A stretch of 64,000 nucleotides of DNA from RFSX01 sp965248155 (GCA_965248155.1 CBDFIO010000001.1:496001-560000); one strand, 5' to 3'. Shown: positions 18,372 through 27,990, counted from the stretch's first letter. Numbers and translations are program-made. Notes: generated from the sequence alone by a model not told the origin.

Positions 18372-19964
18372 ATGAGTAATAAGTATGATGCTATTATAAT
18401 AGGAGGGGGCCACAACGGTTTAATTAACGCAGCTTACCTTGCAAAAGCAGGGAAAAAAGTATTGGTTCTGGAGAGAAGGCATGTGCTAGGTGGGGCAGCT
18501 GTTTCCGAAGAGATTTATCCTGGATTTACATATTCGGTATGCAGTTATGTTGTAAGTCTTTTCCGGCCTCATATAATAAGGGAATTGAATTTAGCGAAGC
18601 ATGGTTACGATATCATCCCTATGGATTCTTCCTTCCAACCACTTCCGGATGGAGATATCGGACTTTGCAGATGGGGAGATGCGTCAAAATCCAGAAGAGA
18701 AATCGCACGGTTTAGCAAAAAGGATTCTGAAGTTTATGGAGAATTCAGCAAGGTTATGACCCACATGGCGAAGCTGGCTAAAGAAGTCATAGATCATCCT
18801 GCTCCAGATGTCGCATCAATAAATCCTAAAGAACTTTCTTCTTTATTAAGAATGGGAAAAGTATTTAAAAATTTGGGATCTGAGTTGCTCCAGATGAATA
18901 CCAAGCTATTGACAATGAGTAGTGCTGACTTTCTAGATCTATGGTTTGAGTCAGAAGTGTTGAAAGGGCCTATGTCTGTAAGTGGAATTATAGGAACTTT
19001 CCTGGGTGTACGTTCACCCGGAACAGCATATGTGCTTTTGCATCACTACATGGGTGAACTTGACGGTGCGTTCCGTTCTTGGGGTTTTTCAAAAGGTGGT
19101 ACCGGAGGTGTGAGTATGGCTTGTGCCAATTCAGCTAAAAGTTTCGGTGCAGAAATTAGAACAAATGCAGCAGTAGCAAATGTCAAAATCAAAAATGGAA
19201 AGGCCGTTGGAGTTATCCTGGATAATGGTGATGAGTTGGAATCCAAAATCGTTGTTTCCAACCTTGACCCGAACAGAACATATCTTAAGATGATTGGAGA
19301 AGATAATCTTCCTCGTGATATTACTTCAGAAATAAAGCGCTTCAAATTGAGAGGGAGCTCTGGGAAAGTAAATTTTGCGCTTAATGGAGTTCCAAATTTT
19401 TGCAGGAAAAGAGAAGGCCTCGACTTTATGAAAGGAGATATTGCTATTGTACCGAATGTGGATTATGTAGAACGGGCTTATGATCAGGCGAAATATGGAG
19501 AATTTTCTGAGAGACCTTTTATCAATATTGTAATTCCTTCCCTTACTGATCCTACATTGGCACCTCCAGGCAAACATGTTATGTCATGTTTTGTGCAATA
19601 TGCTCCCTATAATATTAAAGAAGGCGCTGAATATTGGCCACAGTTATCTGATAAATTTGGAGATGCTGTTCAAGAGACTATAAAAGAATATGTGCCTGAT
19701 ATTGGTAGTCTTGTTTTGCATCGTCAAGTTGTAACGCCATGGGATTTGCAGGAGACTTTCGGCTTGACAGAAGGAAATATTTTTCAGGGAGAGCTGACAT
19801 TGGAACAGCTTCTTTTTCAGCGGCCAATTTCTGGTTATGCCAAATACAAAACACCAATAGAACATTTATGGATGTCAGGTTCGGGTACACATCCTGGCGG
19901 AGGAATTATGGGTTCTGGTGGAGAATTATCAGCTAAGGCAATACTAAATGAAAATGTGATATGA
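18372..19964 (+). CDS. FAD-dependent oxidoreductase, phytoene-desaturase/PYROXD2-like (first of pair)
   Basis: The protein begins MSNKYDAIIIGGGHNGLINA, the Rossmann dinucleotide-binding motif, followed by VLERRHVLGGAAVSEE. It ends with the FAD-binding SGSGTHPGGGIMGSGGELSA. It belongs to the crtI-like amine oxidase/desaturase family. An upstream in-frame start at 18309 would overlap the GcvT-like gene and put 21 residues before the Rossmann strand, so I chose 18372. The stop overlaps the next start by 4 bp (ATGA). It is paralogous to the following gene. The substrate is unknown. Confidence 0.82.
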   Translation: MSNKYDAIIIGGGHNGLINAAYLAKAGKKVLVLERRHVLGGAAVSEEIYPGFTYSVCSYVVSLFRPHIIRELNLAKHGYDIIPMDSSFQPLPDGDIGLCRWGDASKSRREIARFSKKDSEVYGEFSKVMTHMAKLAKEVIDHPAPDVASINPKELSSLLRMGKVFKNLGSELLQMNTKLLTMSSADFLDLWFESEVLKGPMSVSGIIGTFLGVRSPGTAYVLLHHYMGELDGAFRSWGFSKGGTGGVSMACANSAKSFGAEIRTNAAVANVKIKNGKAVGVILDNGDELESKIVVSNLDPNRTYLKMIGEDNLPRDITSEIKRFKLRGSSGKVNFALNGVPNFCRKREGLDFMKGDIAIVPNVDYVERAYDQAKYGEFSERPFINIVIPSLTDPTLAPPGKHVMSCFVQYAPYNIKEGAEYWPQLSDKFGDAVQETIKEYVPDIGSLVLHRQVVTPWDLQETFGLTEGNIFQGELTLEQLLFQRPISGYAKYKTPIEHLWMSGSGTHPGGGIMGSGGELSAKAILNENVI

Positions 19965-21508
19965 GCAAATATGATATAATTGTTATCGGGGGAGGTCATA
20001 ATGGATTGACAACGGCGTGTATGCTGGCCAGAGAAGGAAAGAAAGTTCTTGTTGTCGAAAAACGAAATGTAATAGGAGGTATAGCAGCGGGAGAAGAATT
20101 TCATCCCGGATATTCTACGACCGGACTTTTACACGGTACCAGCGGGGTAAGATCAAATGTGATTAAAGAGCTACAACTTGAAAAGCATGGATTGAAAACT
20201 GATGATGAAAGGGTAGACCTCGCAGTTTTGTCACTTAATGGTGATTCTGTGATAATCAATGCCGATGTAAACAAAACTGCAACTTCTATATCTCAATTTT
20301 CCGAGCATGATGCACTCGCTTATAAAGCATACCATGATTTTATAAATAAGATCAAACGGGTGATCAATGATTTAATGGATAATCCTCCTCCAGATATCGA
20401 TGTCGAAAATCTTACAATGGCAAGCCTTGTTGTTCTGGCTAAGAAAGCATTAATGCTTAAGGGCTTAGGTAACAAAACGATGATGGAACTGTTCAAGGTT
20501 GCACCCATGTGTGTAGCAGACTACCTGAATGAAAAATTTGAGACGGATTTTTTAAAATCTGGTATTTGTGCCCCGGCATTATATGGATCTTATGCGGGAC
20601 CTTGGTCTGCTTATTCGACGATAAACTTACTTTTATGGGAATGTGCTTCCAGGAATCATGTTCACGGAGGTCCACAAGCTTTGGTTAATGCATTGAATCA
20701 AGCCGCCCAGGAATCAGGTGTAGAAATAAGAACCGATGCAGAAGTTATTGAAATATGTCTTGATGATTCTGGATCTGTCAAGGGCGTAAAATTGAAAGGT
20801 GGAGAAGAGATAATGGCAATTAAAGTTGCTTCCTCTTGTACGCCAAAAGTGACATTTCTGAATTTGTTTAAACCTTTCGAATTAGACTATGAGTTGGATT
20901 TCTGGATTGATAAAATACGAAGCAGAGGGACAACTGCAAAAGTTAATCTTGCGCTAAATAGCGATGTTAAATTAAATGGGCAAGCAGTCGAATATGCCAG
21001 GACAGGAAATTCCTTCGATGATATGGAAAAGGCTTTTGACCCAGTCAAATATAAGGAAGTAACAAACAGGCCTTTCTTAGATATTCATGTCCCTACAATT
21101 TCAAATCCTTCTTTGGCTCCAGAAGGCCACAGTGTCGTTTCGGTGTTGGCTCATCATGTCCCTTATGAGTTAAAGGGAGGTTGGGTTGAAGCTTCAAAGA
21201 ACAAACTTGGTCAGGATGTTATTGATACACTGGAAGAATATTCACCGGGTCTTACAGAAGCCGTGGTGGGAATAGAAGTGCTAACACCTGTAGACTTGGA
21301 AGATAGATATTCTTTAACTGAAGGGCATATATATCATGGTGAACAATTTGTTGATCAGTTGATAACCCGGCCAATTCCTTCATGCGCTAAGTATACTACA
21401 CCTGTTCCTGGTTTATATCTGTGTGGGAGTGGATCTCATCCGGGAGGCGGCATTACCTGTGCTCCTGGAAGTATGGCGGCCAAGGCTATTATGAATGATA
21501 AATCTTAA
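19961..21508 (+). CDS. FAD-dependent oxidoreductase, phytoene-desaturase/PYROXD2-like (second of pair)
   Basis: The 515-residue protein has the same layout as its upstream neighbour: IIVIGGGHNGLTTACMLARE at the start, VVEKRNVIGGIAAGEEFHPG next, and LCGSGSHPGGGITCAPGSMA at the end. Translational coupling (ATGA overlap) and paralogy suggest that the two form a heterodimer or act in sequence. No carotenoid synthesis genes are nearby, so a desaturase role is unlikely. With the GcvT-like gene this forms a three-gene oxidative demethylation-type operon (inference). Confidence 0.82.
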   Translation: MSKYDIIVIGGGHNGLTTACMLAREGKKVLVVEKRNVIGGIAAGEEFHPGYSTTGLLHGTSGVRSNVIKELQLEKHGLKTDDERVDLAVLSLNGDSVIINADVNKTATSISQFSEHDALAYKAYHDFINKIKRVINDLMDNPPPDIDVENLTMASLVVLAKKALMLKGLGNKTMMELFKVAPMCVADYLNEKFETDFLKSGICAPALYGSYAGPWSAYSTINLLLWECASRNHVHGGPQALVNALNQAAQESGVEIRTDAEVIEICLDDSGSVKGVKLKGGEEIMAIKVASSCTPKVTFLNLFKPFELDYELDFWIDKIRSRGTTAKVNLALNSDVKLNGQAVEYARTGNSFDDMEKAFDPVKYKEVTNRPFLDIHVPTISNPSLAPEGHSVVSVLAHHVPYELKGGWVEASKNKLGQDVIDTLEEYSPGLTEAVVGIEVLTPVDLEDRYSLTEGHIYHGEQFVDQLITRPIPSCAKYTTPVPGLYLCGSGSHPGGGITCAPGSMAAKAIMNDKS

Positions 21509-21552
21509 GAAATTCTGTTGGTTTCGTAAATGATTACTTGGCTGCATTTATT

Positions 21553-21834
21553 TTATTTATTAAGCCATGCTTCAAACATTTCAAATAAGTCTCCAACAGC
21601 AAGAGTCACCCAAATGAATATGAATGCCAATATTATTTTCATTAAAACAGGCATTGAAAAGGCTAATTTTTTTCTGAAATATGCAGTAGCTGGCGGCAGG
21701 TATATTAGAGAAATGAGCAGGTTTATAATTCCAGGAACGATATGAACTAGAATTGCATTTAGTATGCCAATCGTAAAAAAGAATATGCCTAATGCCCAAC
21801 TTGCTATATGCCAAACTTTTGCTTTCTTATTCAT
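21553..21834 (-). CDS. Small membrane protein (2-3 TM)
   Basis: The 93-residue protein has three hydrophobic stretches (HIASWALGIFFFTIGILNAIL, HIVPGIINLLISLIYL and a C-terminal ILAFIFIWVTLAV). It overlaps the end of the winged-helix regulator gene by 8 bp. It is the last gene of a three-gene operon of a membrane protein, a regulator and this protein. Function unknown. Confidence 0.6.
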   Translation of the reverse strand: MNKKAKVWHIASWALGIFFFTIGILNAILVHIVPGIINLLISLIYLPPATAYFRKKLAFSMPVLMKIILAFIFIWVTLAVGDLFEMFEAWLNK

Positions 21835-22135
21835 CGGTATTATTTTTACTTAGTAATTGTTCAATAGCTGAAATGTGTTTTATGAAAGCTGATTTACCTT
21901 GCTTTGTTGTATAGTATTTTGTATTTGGTTTTCTATCGAGGAATTCCTTCTTGAAAGTGACATACTTGCTTTTTTCTAAATATTTCAGATGGCTAGCGAG
22001 ATTACCATCTGTTACATCCAGTAAATTTTTAAGTGTATTAAAATCTAAATAGTCGTTGACTACCAATGCCGACATGATCGCCAGACGTATTCTGTTTTCA
22101 AATGCTTTATCTAAGTCTTTTAAAATCTTCTTCAC
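21827..22135 (-). CDS. Winged-helix transcriptional regulator
   Basis: The 102-residue protein is a single wHTH. FENRIRLAIMSALVVNDYLD leads into the recognition helix region VTDGNLASHLKYLEKSKYV, with a wing (EFLDRKPNTKYYTTKQGK). This is the pattern of the small HTH_34-type regulators often encoded beside an integral membrane protein in Bacteroidetes. The start overlaps the stop of the upstream membrane protein by 4 bp, so translation is coupled. It probably controls its own operon (inference). Confidence 0.82.
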   Translation of the reverse strand: MKKILKDLDKAFENRIRLAIMSALVVNDYLDFNTLKNLLDVTDGNLASHLKYLEKSKYVTFKKEFLDRKPNTKYYTTKQGKSAFIKHISAIEQLLSKNNTDE

Positions 22136-22746
22136 GACTTATATTTCAATTGCATAATTATTCCATAGACGATATGAAGTAGTCCAAATCCAATGGCCCA
22201 GATTATTAATCCATAACTGATAAAGAAAATACCAAGCAGCCCAAGTAGAATTTGCATCAGACCTAAACTTCTTAATTCATCCAAAGTGTATTTACTGGCA
22301 TTTATCAACGCAAGGCCATAAAATATAAGCGTTAAAGGAATAATTATTCCTATATATCCATGATGTAAAAGCATTAGGCAGAGGATGCCTCCGGTCACCA
22401 GTGGTATTGATAAACTGATGAGTAGTCTTTTTGTTTGAAGGTCCCAAACCTTTAGATTGCGTTTTGCAGTTTCTCTGGTCGTGAAAAAGATACCAGCTGC
22501 TAATGTGATAATTATTGTTCCGAACGCGATAAGCATTAGATCGATCATGTTTTCATCACTTAGGAAAGTTAGTTGATGATTGAGGTAATCCTGATTACTA
22601 AAAATATTGCGATGGGCAATATAGGCGCCTATCAAGGCTGTTATTCCAGTGGAAATACCTGATATTCCACTCAAAGAAATAAATCGTGAAGATCGGCTCA
22701 TCATTTCTTTGATTTCTTTTAGATCTTCTTTGTATTTTTCTTCCAT
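22132..22746 (-). CDS. Integral membrane protein of a regulator-linked operon
   Basis: The 204-residue protein has an amphipathic N-terminus (EEKYKEDLKEIKEMMSRSSR) followed by six hydrophobic segments. The arrangement 'membrane protein, then small wHTH regulator' recurs in this phylum, and the membrane partner has no assigned activity. It leads the operon, with a 51-bp gap to the next gene upstream. Confidence 0.65.
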   Translation of the reverse strand: MEEKYKEDLKEIKEMMSRSSRFISLSGISGISTGITALIGAYIAHRNIFSNQDYLNHQLTFLSDENMIDLMLIAFGTIIITLAAGIFFTTRETAKRNLKVWDLQTKRLLISLSIPLVTGGILCLMLLHHGYIGIIIPLTLIFYGLALINASKYTLDELRSLGLMQILLGLLGIFFISYGLIIWAIGFGLLHIVYGIIMQLKYKS

Positions 22747-22797
22747 GTAAAAGTACTTTGTATTACAAAATTACTAAATGAAATTGATTCACGCAAA

Positions 22798-23151
22798 TTA
22801 ATTCCTTGTGCTTTGATTTGTGTTAAAGCGTGCTATTCCATATTTTAAAATGATGAAGGAAATGAAAACAAGTCCAATGATAGAAGCTATTAAATCATTG
22901 AAATCATAAATATTGTTTCCTCCAAGATTATGGAATTTTAATTCCTGAGTAATCACATATGTTGTTGATAATCCAATACCTAACAATTTCAAGTTTGCAT
23001 CATTAGCTTCTCTGAGGAATTTGACATTATTAAATTTTAGAGTTAGAAGGATTAATACCAAAAGACTTGTCCCTAAAATGGCCTCAAAAAAATTAGGTAT
23101 GGAATAACTTATAATTTCTTGTGTCTTGGACAAGTCTCCATTTTGCAACAT
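22798..23151 (-). CDS. Small membrane protein
   Basis: The 117-residue protein has three hydrophobic segments (AILGTSLLVLILLTL, LGIGLSTTYVI and IIGLVFISFIILKYGIA). The open frame extends about 36 codons upstream of the ATG at 23151 and includes a further hydrophobic stretch (FWLSFILFVI). It has no ATG, GTG or TTG there, so the true start may be a rare codon or lost. Function unknown. Confidence 0.5.
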   Translation of the reverse strand: MLQNGDLSKTQEIISYSIPNFFEAILGTSLLVLILLTLKFNNVKFLREANDANLKLLGIGLSTTYVITQELKFHNLGGNNIYDFNDLIASIIGLVFISFIILKYGIARFNTNQSTRN

Positions 23152-23249
23152 CTTTCTTATGTAAACTTTATTGATTACAAAAAGGATGAAGCTCAGCCAA
23201 AATATAATTCTAATGTGATTTTTAATATTATTTGGATTTAAAATTGTTA

Positions 23250-23747
23250 TTACTTCATTCCTTTCTTTATGTGCTTAATGGCCCATTCGTAATGGCTTGA
23301 AGTATTTGATATTAAATAAGCTCCCAAAGATGTTGTTCCTGTCCATTTGTATTTTTTCTTTTCAAATAATTCCTTGTTTGTATGTCTGTTAATTATTTTC
23401 TGAACATCTAGATATGATTGCTCAATTAAGTCTTTGATAGTATCAATGTCATAGTGCTGATATTCTTCCCAAATTTTTTTGTTTAGATCTGGGAGTGTCG
23501 TCCAGCTAAATCCTTCTGCCGGCATATGCGGTTTCTCACCTATCATTCCTATGTTATACCAGTCCAGCATCATCAAGTGCCAATGGTGTAAATGTGCCAG
23601 AATATCTTTTAAGTTTCTATTGAGCGTACCTTTGGGAAATTGTGTGTTAAGTTCTTCTTTAGTATAGGAGTTTACCAATTCAAAAAGCCTGACAAAATTA
23701 TGCTGACTTAGTTTTATAAGCTCGCTTTTGGATTTAGGTTTTGGCAT
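23250..23747 (-). CDS. ClbS/DfsB-family four-helix bundle protein
   Basis: The 165-residue protein begins MPKPKSKSELIKLSQHNF, the usual ClbS/DfsB opening. It has the conserved DILAHLHHWHLMMLDWY and SHYEWAIKHIKK. The fold is the DinB-type four-helix bundle. ClbS of colibactin producers is a hydrolase that protects DNA from the genotoxin; most homologues in other bacteria have no known ligand. No colibactin-like NRPS/PKS genes are in the window, so a protective role is only possible. No signal peptide. Confidence 0.78.
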   Translation of the reverse strand: MPKPKSKSELIKLSQHNFVRLFELVNSYTKEELNTQFPKGTLNRNLKDILAHLHHWHLMMLDWYNIGMIGEKPHMPAEGFSWTTLPDLNKKIWEEYQHYDIDTIKDLIEQSYLDVQKIINRHTNKELFEKKKYKWTGTTSLGAYLISNTSSHYEWAIKHIKKGMK

Positions 23748-23808
23748 TTAGGTATTGACTGTGAATTTAAACAAAAGGAATAATTGTTTTCTTTCTGAAA
23801 TGTGTTTA

Positions 23809-24377
23809 TTATCTATCTACATTTATATCATACTTGTCCAACAAGCCAGCAACTTCTTGTAAGGAAAAACTTGCGCCTCTAATCCTATTTATTTCAGGGT
23901 CTATGGAATAGTTGAATGAATTTCTTAGGTCGGCACCTTCCAGATTTGTTCTTTCGAATTTTGCATTTAGCAAATCGCAGTGCGTTATTTCAATATTTAC
24001 TATTTCTGCTTCAGTAAAATCGACTCCTTGTAGTTGAGAATTGTTAAAGGATAATCTCTTGATTTTCATCTGATAAAAAGTTGAATAATTCAGGATACAT
24101 GCATCAAAAACTCCTGAGAATCCAATTGGATTACACATATCAAACTGCAAACCTAACATTTTACAGGTAAAGAACTTTATATTTTGAAATGAAGTTTTAT
24201 GAATTGAGGCATTGCTCAGATTACATTCATGAAATTCAGAATCCAAAAACTTAAATTCCGAAAGATCAAAATCTGAAAAATCACAATTTTAAAAATACAA
24301 TTTTCGTATTCTCCTTTAGTAAATGGACTCTTTAAACTATCAATCCCATCGAATGTTCTTTCGTTTATATACTCCAA
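23809..24377 (-). pseudogene. Pentapeptide-repeat protein (Qnr-like family), frameshifted near the N-terminus
   Basis: The downstream frame (from 24246) has pentapeptide units and ends with the family signature SFNYSIDPEINRIRGASFS, then EVAGLLDKYDI. The family's N-terminus is present in a second frame from a TTG at 24377: LEYINERTFDGID, then KGEYENCIFK. It joins the main frame at the A4 run (TTTT at 24287-24290) if one A is added, giving ENCIFKNCDFSDF. This is either a recent frameshift or a sequencing indel. Relatives include quinolone-protection proteins that mimic DNA, but this exact activity is unproven. Confidence 0.75.
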
Positions 24378-24415
24378 ATGTGTCGAATTGTTATTTTATT
24401 AGGGCTTTAATTAAT

Positions 24416-24829
24416 TCATTTATGTTGAAGTCTATTAAGGTAGATGTAATTAGTGATAATCCCAACAAATGATATAGCCATCCACATGAGTAAGTAGGCT
24501 CTTTCTTCGTTATTATTGAATCCCTGATAAGTCCATATTGTGAAATTGGAAATTAGTATAATATAGAAAAATGCTGATTGACGCAGATGGTCTTTTAAAC
24601 CAGGATTAGTCAGCTTTTCTATTCTTAAAAGAAGCATACTGGCTATCCAATAAATAGGAATCCCAGTAAGTAGGATAATACATGAAAAGAAAATAAACCC
24701 TGGGAAGTCTATAACTCCATGATATTCTCCCAGAACACCTATTTTCCTGGCTATAGTTTCTGCACCTACTGCAATGGCTGTCATTGGAAAAAGTAGAGCA
24801 ACATAGATAAATGGAGTAAACCATTTCAT
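24416..24829 (-). CDS. Four-TM membrane protein of unknown function
   Basis: I place the start at the ATG at 24829. The longer frame from 24904 would overlap the preceding hydrolase gene by about 50 bp. The 137 residues contain four hydrophobic helices (FIYVALLFPMTAIAVGA, FPGFIFFSCIILLTGIPIYW, FYIILISNFTIW, LLMWMAISFVGIITNYIYL). It is probably co-transcribed with the interrupted hydrolase upstream. Confidence 0.55.
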   Translation of the reverse strand: MKWFTPFIYVALLFPMTAIAVGAETIARKIGVLGEYHGVIDFPGFIFFSCIILLTGIPIYWIASMLLLRIEKLTNPGLKDHLRQSAFFYIILISNFTIWTYQGFNNNEERAYLLMWMAISFVGIITNYIYLNRLQHK

Positions 24830-25308
24830 ATCAAAAGCTTTGACATATTTATTAATTCTTATAAGGTATAGATATTTCCATAACCCCGAGAGGCATTTCA
24901 TCATTTAGAAGCTCAACTTGTTCATCAAATGATTTCATGTCTTCATCAAAAAACACCGCTTTCGAGTACGCCATCACAATTTCACAAATGGCTTCATATC
25001 CTATCTGCGCTTCTTTTCCCCCTCTTGACCAACTTTGAACATTGTTGGTCCGTAATAGGCCTGGTATCATTCCCTCAATAACATTAAAATTGCCATGTGA
25101 TAACTCATTGAATGAAAAATAACGGGAATCAGGATGCATTATATCATACATTTCCGGAGGAGTCCTCTGTCTTCCATTTGTTCCAATTTTTTCAGATAAG
25201 ATGAGATATGGAATGTTGATGTTTTCAGGCTTAATTCTTTTGGATAATTCTTTGCCAAGATATACCCCATTTGAAAACCCAATAGAACTTAAACCAACAA
25301 CTAGTTTA

Positions 25309-26338
25309 ACGTGAGTTCGATGTAAGACTAGGCCAAAAGGAGTTGTTTGGTATCGACCAGATTCTTATAAATGGAGGGTTTAGATTCTTTAAACCCGTAG
25401 GCACAAAGTCCACCAAGTATATTGACGAAAAATCCGGCAAAGGAACGATGCCTTGTATGTTCGATCTGTGAAATATTTTTGAGTTGGTCAATAATGGTTT
25501 CAGAGATAGCAAGTTTTCGGAGCAGAAGAGCATCCTGTAGGGGTGTAATCATTTTGGATTTCATATTCCGTCTCAACTTAGTAATCAAATGAATACCTCT
25601 CAAGAAAAGAGTGTCAAAGATTTGCTTGTTGACAATATAGCCTTTATCACCGAACAACCGGCCATAGACCTTCTTCATAAACCGTTTACACTTCAATACG
25701 GCATTATCATGCACATTGCCCGGAGTGAGTTGAAAATCAATCACTTCGCCCCGGTCATTATGAACCAGATGAAGTTTGAAACCATAAAACCAACCCTTTG
25801 AAGTCTTGCCTCGTTTGGCCAGTCCAGCAAACACCTTGTGGGAATGAATCCTTCGATTGTGACAGACCCGGATACTGGTTGAATCAATAAAGGATATCCC
25901 ACTACATTTACCCATTCGGTACATCTTTACAAACAAGGCTAATGGTAGGACCGCTTTGGTTTGCAACTCCACCATCCGATTATAAGATACCAGATTGGGA
26001 AAATAGCCGCGCATATGTTGGCAGACATGATTCTGGTAAAAGTGCTTAAAGCAACGGTATCCACTCATATGAAAAAATACGATGATGCTCATCACCTCGC
26101 TCATGGATAACCTGCAGGTACGATTCCGTCGATTTTTCTTTCCCTCTAGGGTATGAGATTTTTAAAAGTGATCGAAATCGGTGAAAAAATCATCGAAAGC
26201 ACAGAAAATTGCAATAATTTGACTATCTTTCATAGTAGAGCTTTTTTGTTTTAATTAATTGATTATCAACTATTAAGATAAACAAAATTGCTCTTTCTTT
26301 TTATCCTATTTTTCCACTTCCTTACGTCGAACTCACGT
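25309..26338 (-). mobile_element. IS982-family insertion sequence (1030 bp)
   Basis: The inverted repeats are ACGTGAGTTCGATGTAAG at 25309 and its complement at 26338, with one mismatch. The target duplication TAGTTTA is present on both sides (25302-25308 and 26339-26345). The single transposase gene has the IS982-type core. The insertion splits the alpha/beta hydrolase gene. Confidence 0.9.
25328..26233 (-). pseudogene. IS982-family transposase with an in-frame stop at codon 24
   Basis: The catalytic part shows FIDSTSIRVCHNRRIHSHKV, RGKTSKGWFYGFKLHL and LFGDKGY, the DDE region typical of IS982. The full-length start appears to be the ATG at 26233 (MKDSQIIAIFCAFDDFF), but TAA at 26164-26162 stops that frame. 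The same frame then continues into the body, where ATG 26104 could start a shortened 258-residue protein lacking the N-terminal helix region. Movement of this copy may depend on another copy (inference). Confidence 0.82.
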
Positions 26339-27060
26339 TAGTTTAATATTCGGATTACTCATCTGAGTGAGGACAGCTGACTCTCCGGCATAACTCCAGG
26401 AAAGAATTCCAATCTTTTCTTCATCAATATACTCCTGTTGTTGTAGGTAATCGATTGCGATATTCAGAATGTTAATTTGATTATTGAGCGCCTCTGGCTT
26501 TTCTTCAGCTGATTCTATAGCCCATGGGAAAGCTTGATTTGGAATGGTTTCCGCATAGGCGATTACAAAACCGTAACTGGCCAGATATTCAGAAATCTGA
26601 TTCTGGTATTCTATGGTTCCATTTCTCATACTCCAGATTAGAAGAGGGAATTTCCCATTTCTAATATCGACCTCTTTACAAGCCATCATGCGGGAATTGA
26701 GGATCATAGATAATGTATCTGAGCTAAATTGATCTTCATCACCGCTTATACCTATAGATAAGGCTTTATACATTTCAAACTGACTGAGTAGGCCTTTGTA
26801 GTTGAAATATTCAGAGAACTTAATTTTCTCTGTGCCAGAATCTGAAGGGTACCATATTCTTATTGATAAAGACTCAAAAAGATCATTGTTCAATACATGT
26901 ATAGTTGTTTCTTTAGTTCCTATCTCATATTGACCAAATACATGATTGCCATTTAAGTTAAAATCTAACTGAGCTACTAATGGTTTATTGAGTAATGAGC
27001 AGAAGAAGGTGCACAGAAGAATTAGATATATATTGAATTTGGGGCTCTTCAATTTTGTTA

Positions 27061-27561
27061 TTATTTTATTCTCGTATCATGAAAACCGGCTCTTTTCCAG
27101 GTACTGGCTTCTTTAATCCAAACATTTGTAATTCTAAATTCGTTTTCTTTTTGTTCATTATTTCTAATACTTGAAAATGAAATTTTTGCTGTAACAATTG
27201 CCATGTCATCGTAGATTGCGATTTCTGTTTCACCCATCTGGTATTTGTCAATAACTAGATCACCGCTTGATAACTCCGTTTTTCTCTTTTTTAAATATTT
27301 CAACCATTCATTTCTTCCTATAGCTTTTGAATTGCTATTCGTATGTAGATAATTAATAGTGATCATTTTTTCTAACTTCTCCATATGACCATCTCTGAAA
27401 GCGATATTAAATTCTTGAACCCTTTTCAACAATATTTCTTTTTCATTATTTAGCTGAACGTCTTTCTTAATTTCGTTTTGACACCCATAGGATGAAAGTG
27501 TCACTATTAGAAGAGCCAGAAGATAAGTACTTAATGAAATATTGGATTTTGAAAAATACAT
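27061..27561 (-). CDS. SnoaL/DUF4440-like lipoprotein
   Basis: The 166-residue protein has a lipoprotein signal ending SSYGC at about residue 27. Its domain is of the NTF2/SnoaL type, a cone-shaped alpha+beta fold: VQEFNIAFRDGHMEKLEKMI, then NYLHTNSNSKAIGRNEWLKY, then YDDMAIVTAKISFSS and the terminal WKRAGFHDTRI. Such proteins are often small enzymes or binding proteins. It lies 8 bp upstream of the hydrolase start and 27 bp after the next gene, so it is the middle gene of an operon. Confidence 0.75.
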   Translation of the reverse strand: MYFSKSNISLSTYLLALLIVTLSSYGCQNEIKKDVQLNNEKEILLKRVQEFNIAFRDGHMEKLEKMITINYLHTNSNSKAIGRNEWLKYLKKRKTELSSGDLVIDKYQMGETEIAIYDDMAIVTAKISFSSIRNNEQKENEFRITNVWIKEASTWKRAGFHDTRIK

Positions 27562-27588
27562 TTACAGTTGTTATGTGCTTAATTAGGT

Positions 27589-27990
27589 TCAGTTCAAATG
27601 GCGAACCATATTTTTATTGAATAATATTTTTCTGAAATCAGCAGGTTTCTTATCGTTCATTAACTTCAAAGGTCCCTTATCTTCTATTAATTCTCCAAAG
27701 TGATCTTCACGCAAATCATACTGCTTCTGATGAGCGAAAGTCGTGATTAGCATTATTTGAAAAGGAGCATCTTCTGTACTTTGAGTTTCCAGTAGTTGGT
27801 ATGATGCAATGTATTCTTTTTCTATAGCCATATCCCTTAATACTTTCCAATTATTTTGATAGTAGTATATGGTTTCATCTTTATTATCATTCAGAATCTG
27901 TACAAAATCAATCGTTGTGATTCTATCATCAACTTGACCATAAGACAAATAATTAAAATTTAATGCGATCAACAATAGTAAGATTTTCAT
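27589..27990 (-). CDS. Exported protein of unknown function, first gene of a hydrolase operon
   Basis: The 133-residue protein has a signal peptide ending LSYGQ. The rest is predicted alpha+beta, with YYYQNNWKVLRDMAIEKEYI and ITTFAHQKQYDLREDHF. The pattern is loosely that of a ferredoxin-like (ABM/NIPSNAP-type) dimer domain, but I cannot assign it. It probably shares a transcript with the SnoaL-like lipoprotein and the hydrolase. Confidence 0.55.
   Translation of the reverse strand: MKILLLLIALNFNYLSYGQVDDRITTIDFVQILNDNKDETIYYYQNNWKVLRDMAIEKEYIASYQLLETQSTEDAPFQIMLITTFAHQKQYDLREDHFGELIEDKGPLKLMNDKKPADFRKILFNKNMVRHLN

Larger units (their letters stand above)
24852..27052 (-). pseudogene. Secreted alpha/beta hydrolase interrupted by an IS982-family element
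   Basis: The 5' part (26339-27052) has a signal peptide and the nucleophile elbow GILSWSYAGESAV, with Ser as the likely nucleophile. The 3' part (24852-25308) continues KLVVGLSSIGFSNGVYLGKE and ends VMEISIPYKN. Removing the 1030-bp IS and one copy of the TAGTTTA duplication restores a single frame of about 390 residues. The hydrolase was therefore intact until this insertion. It is the last of three exported-protein genes with 8- and 27-bp gaps (27990 down to here), so the insertion ends the operon's last product. Substrate unknown. Confidence 0.82.

Noticed and set aside
18372..21508. Carotenoid biosynthesis (crtI) assignment
   Set aside because: No crtB or other carotenoid genes, and a GcvT-like partner. 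The crtI-like family also includes many non-carotenoid enzymes.
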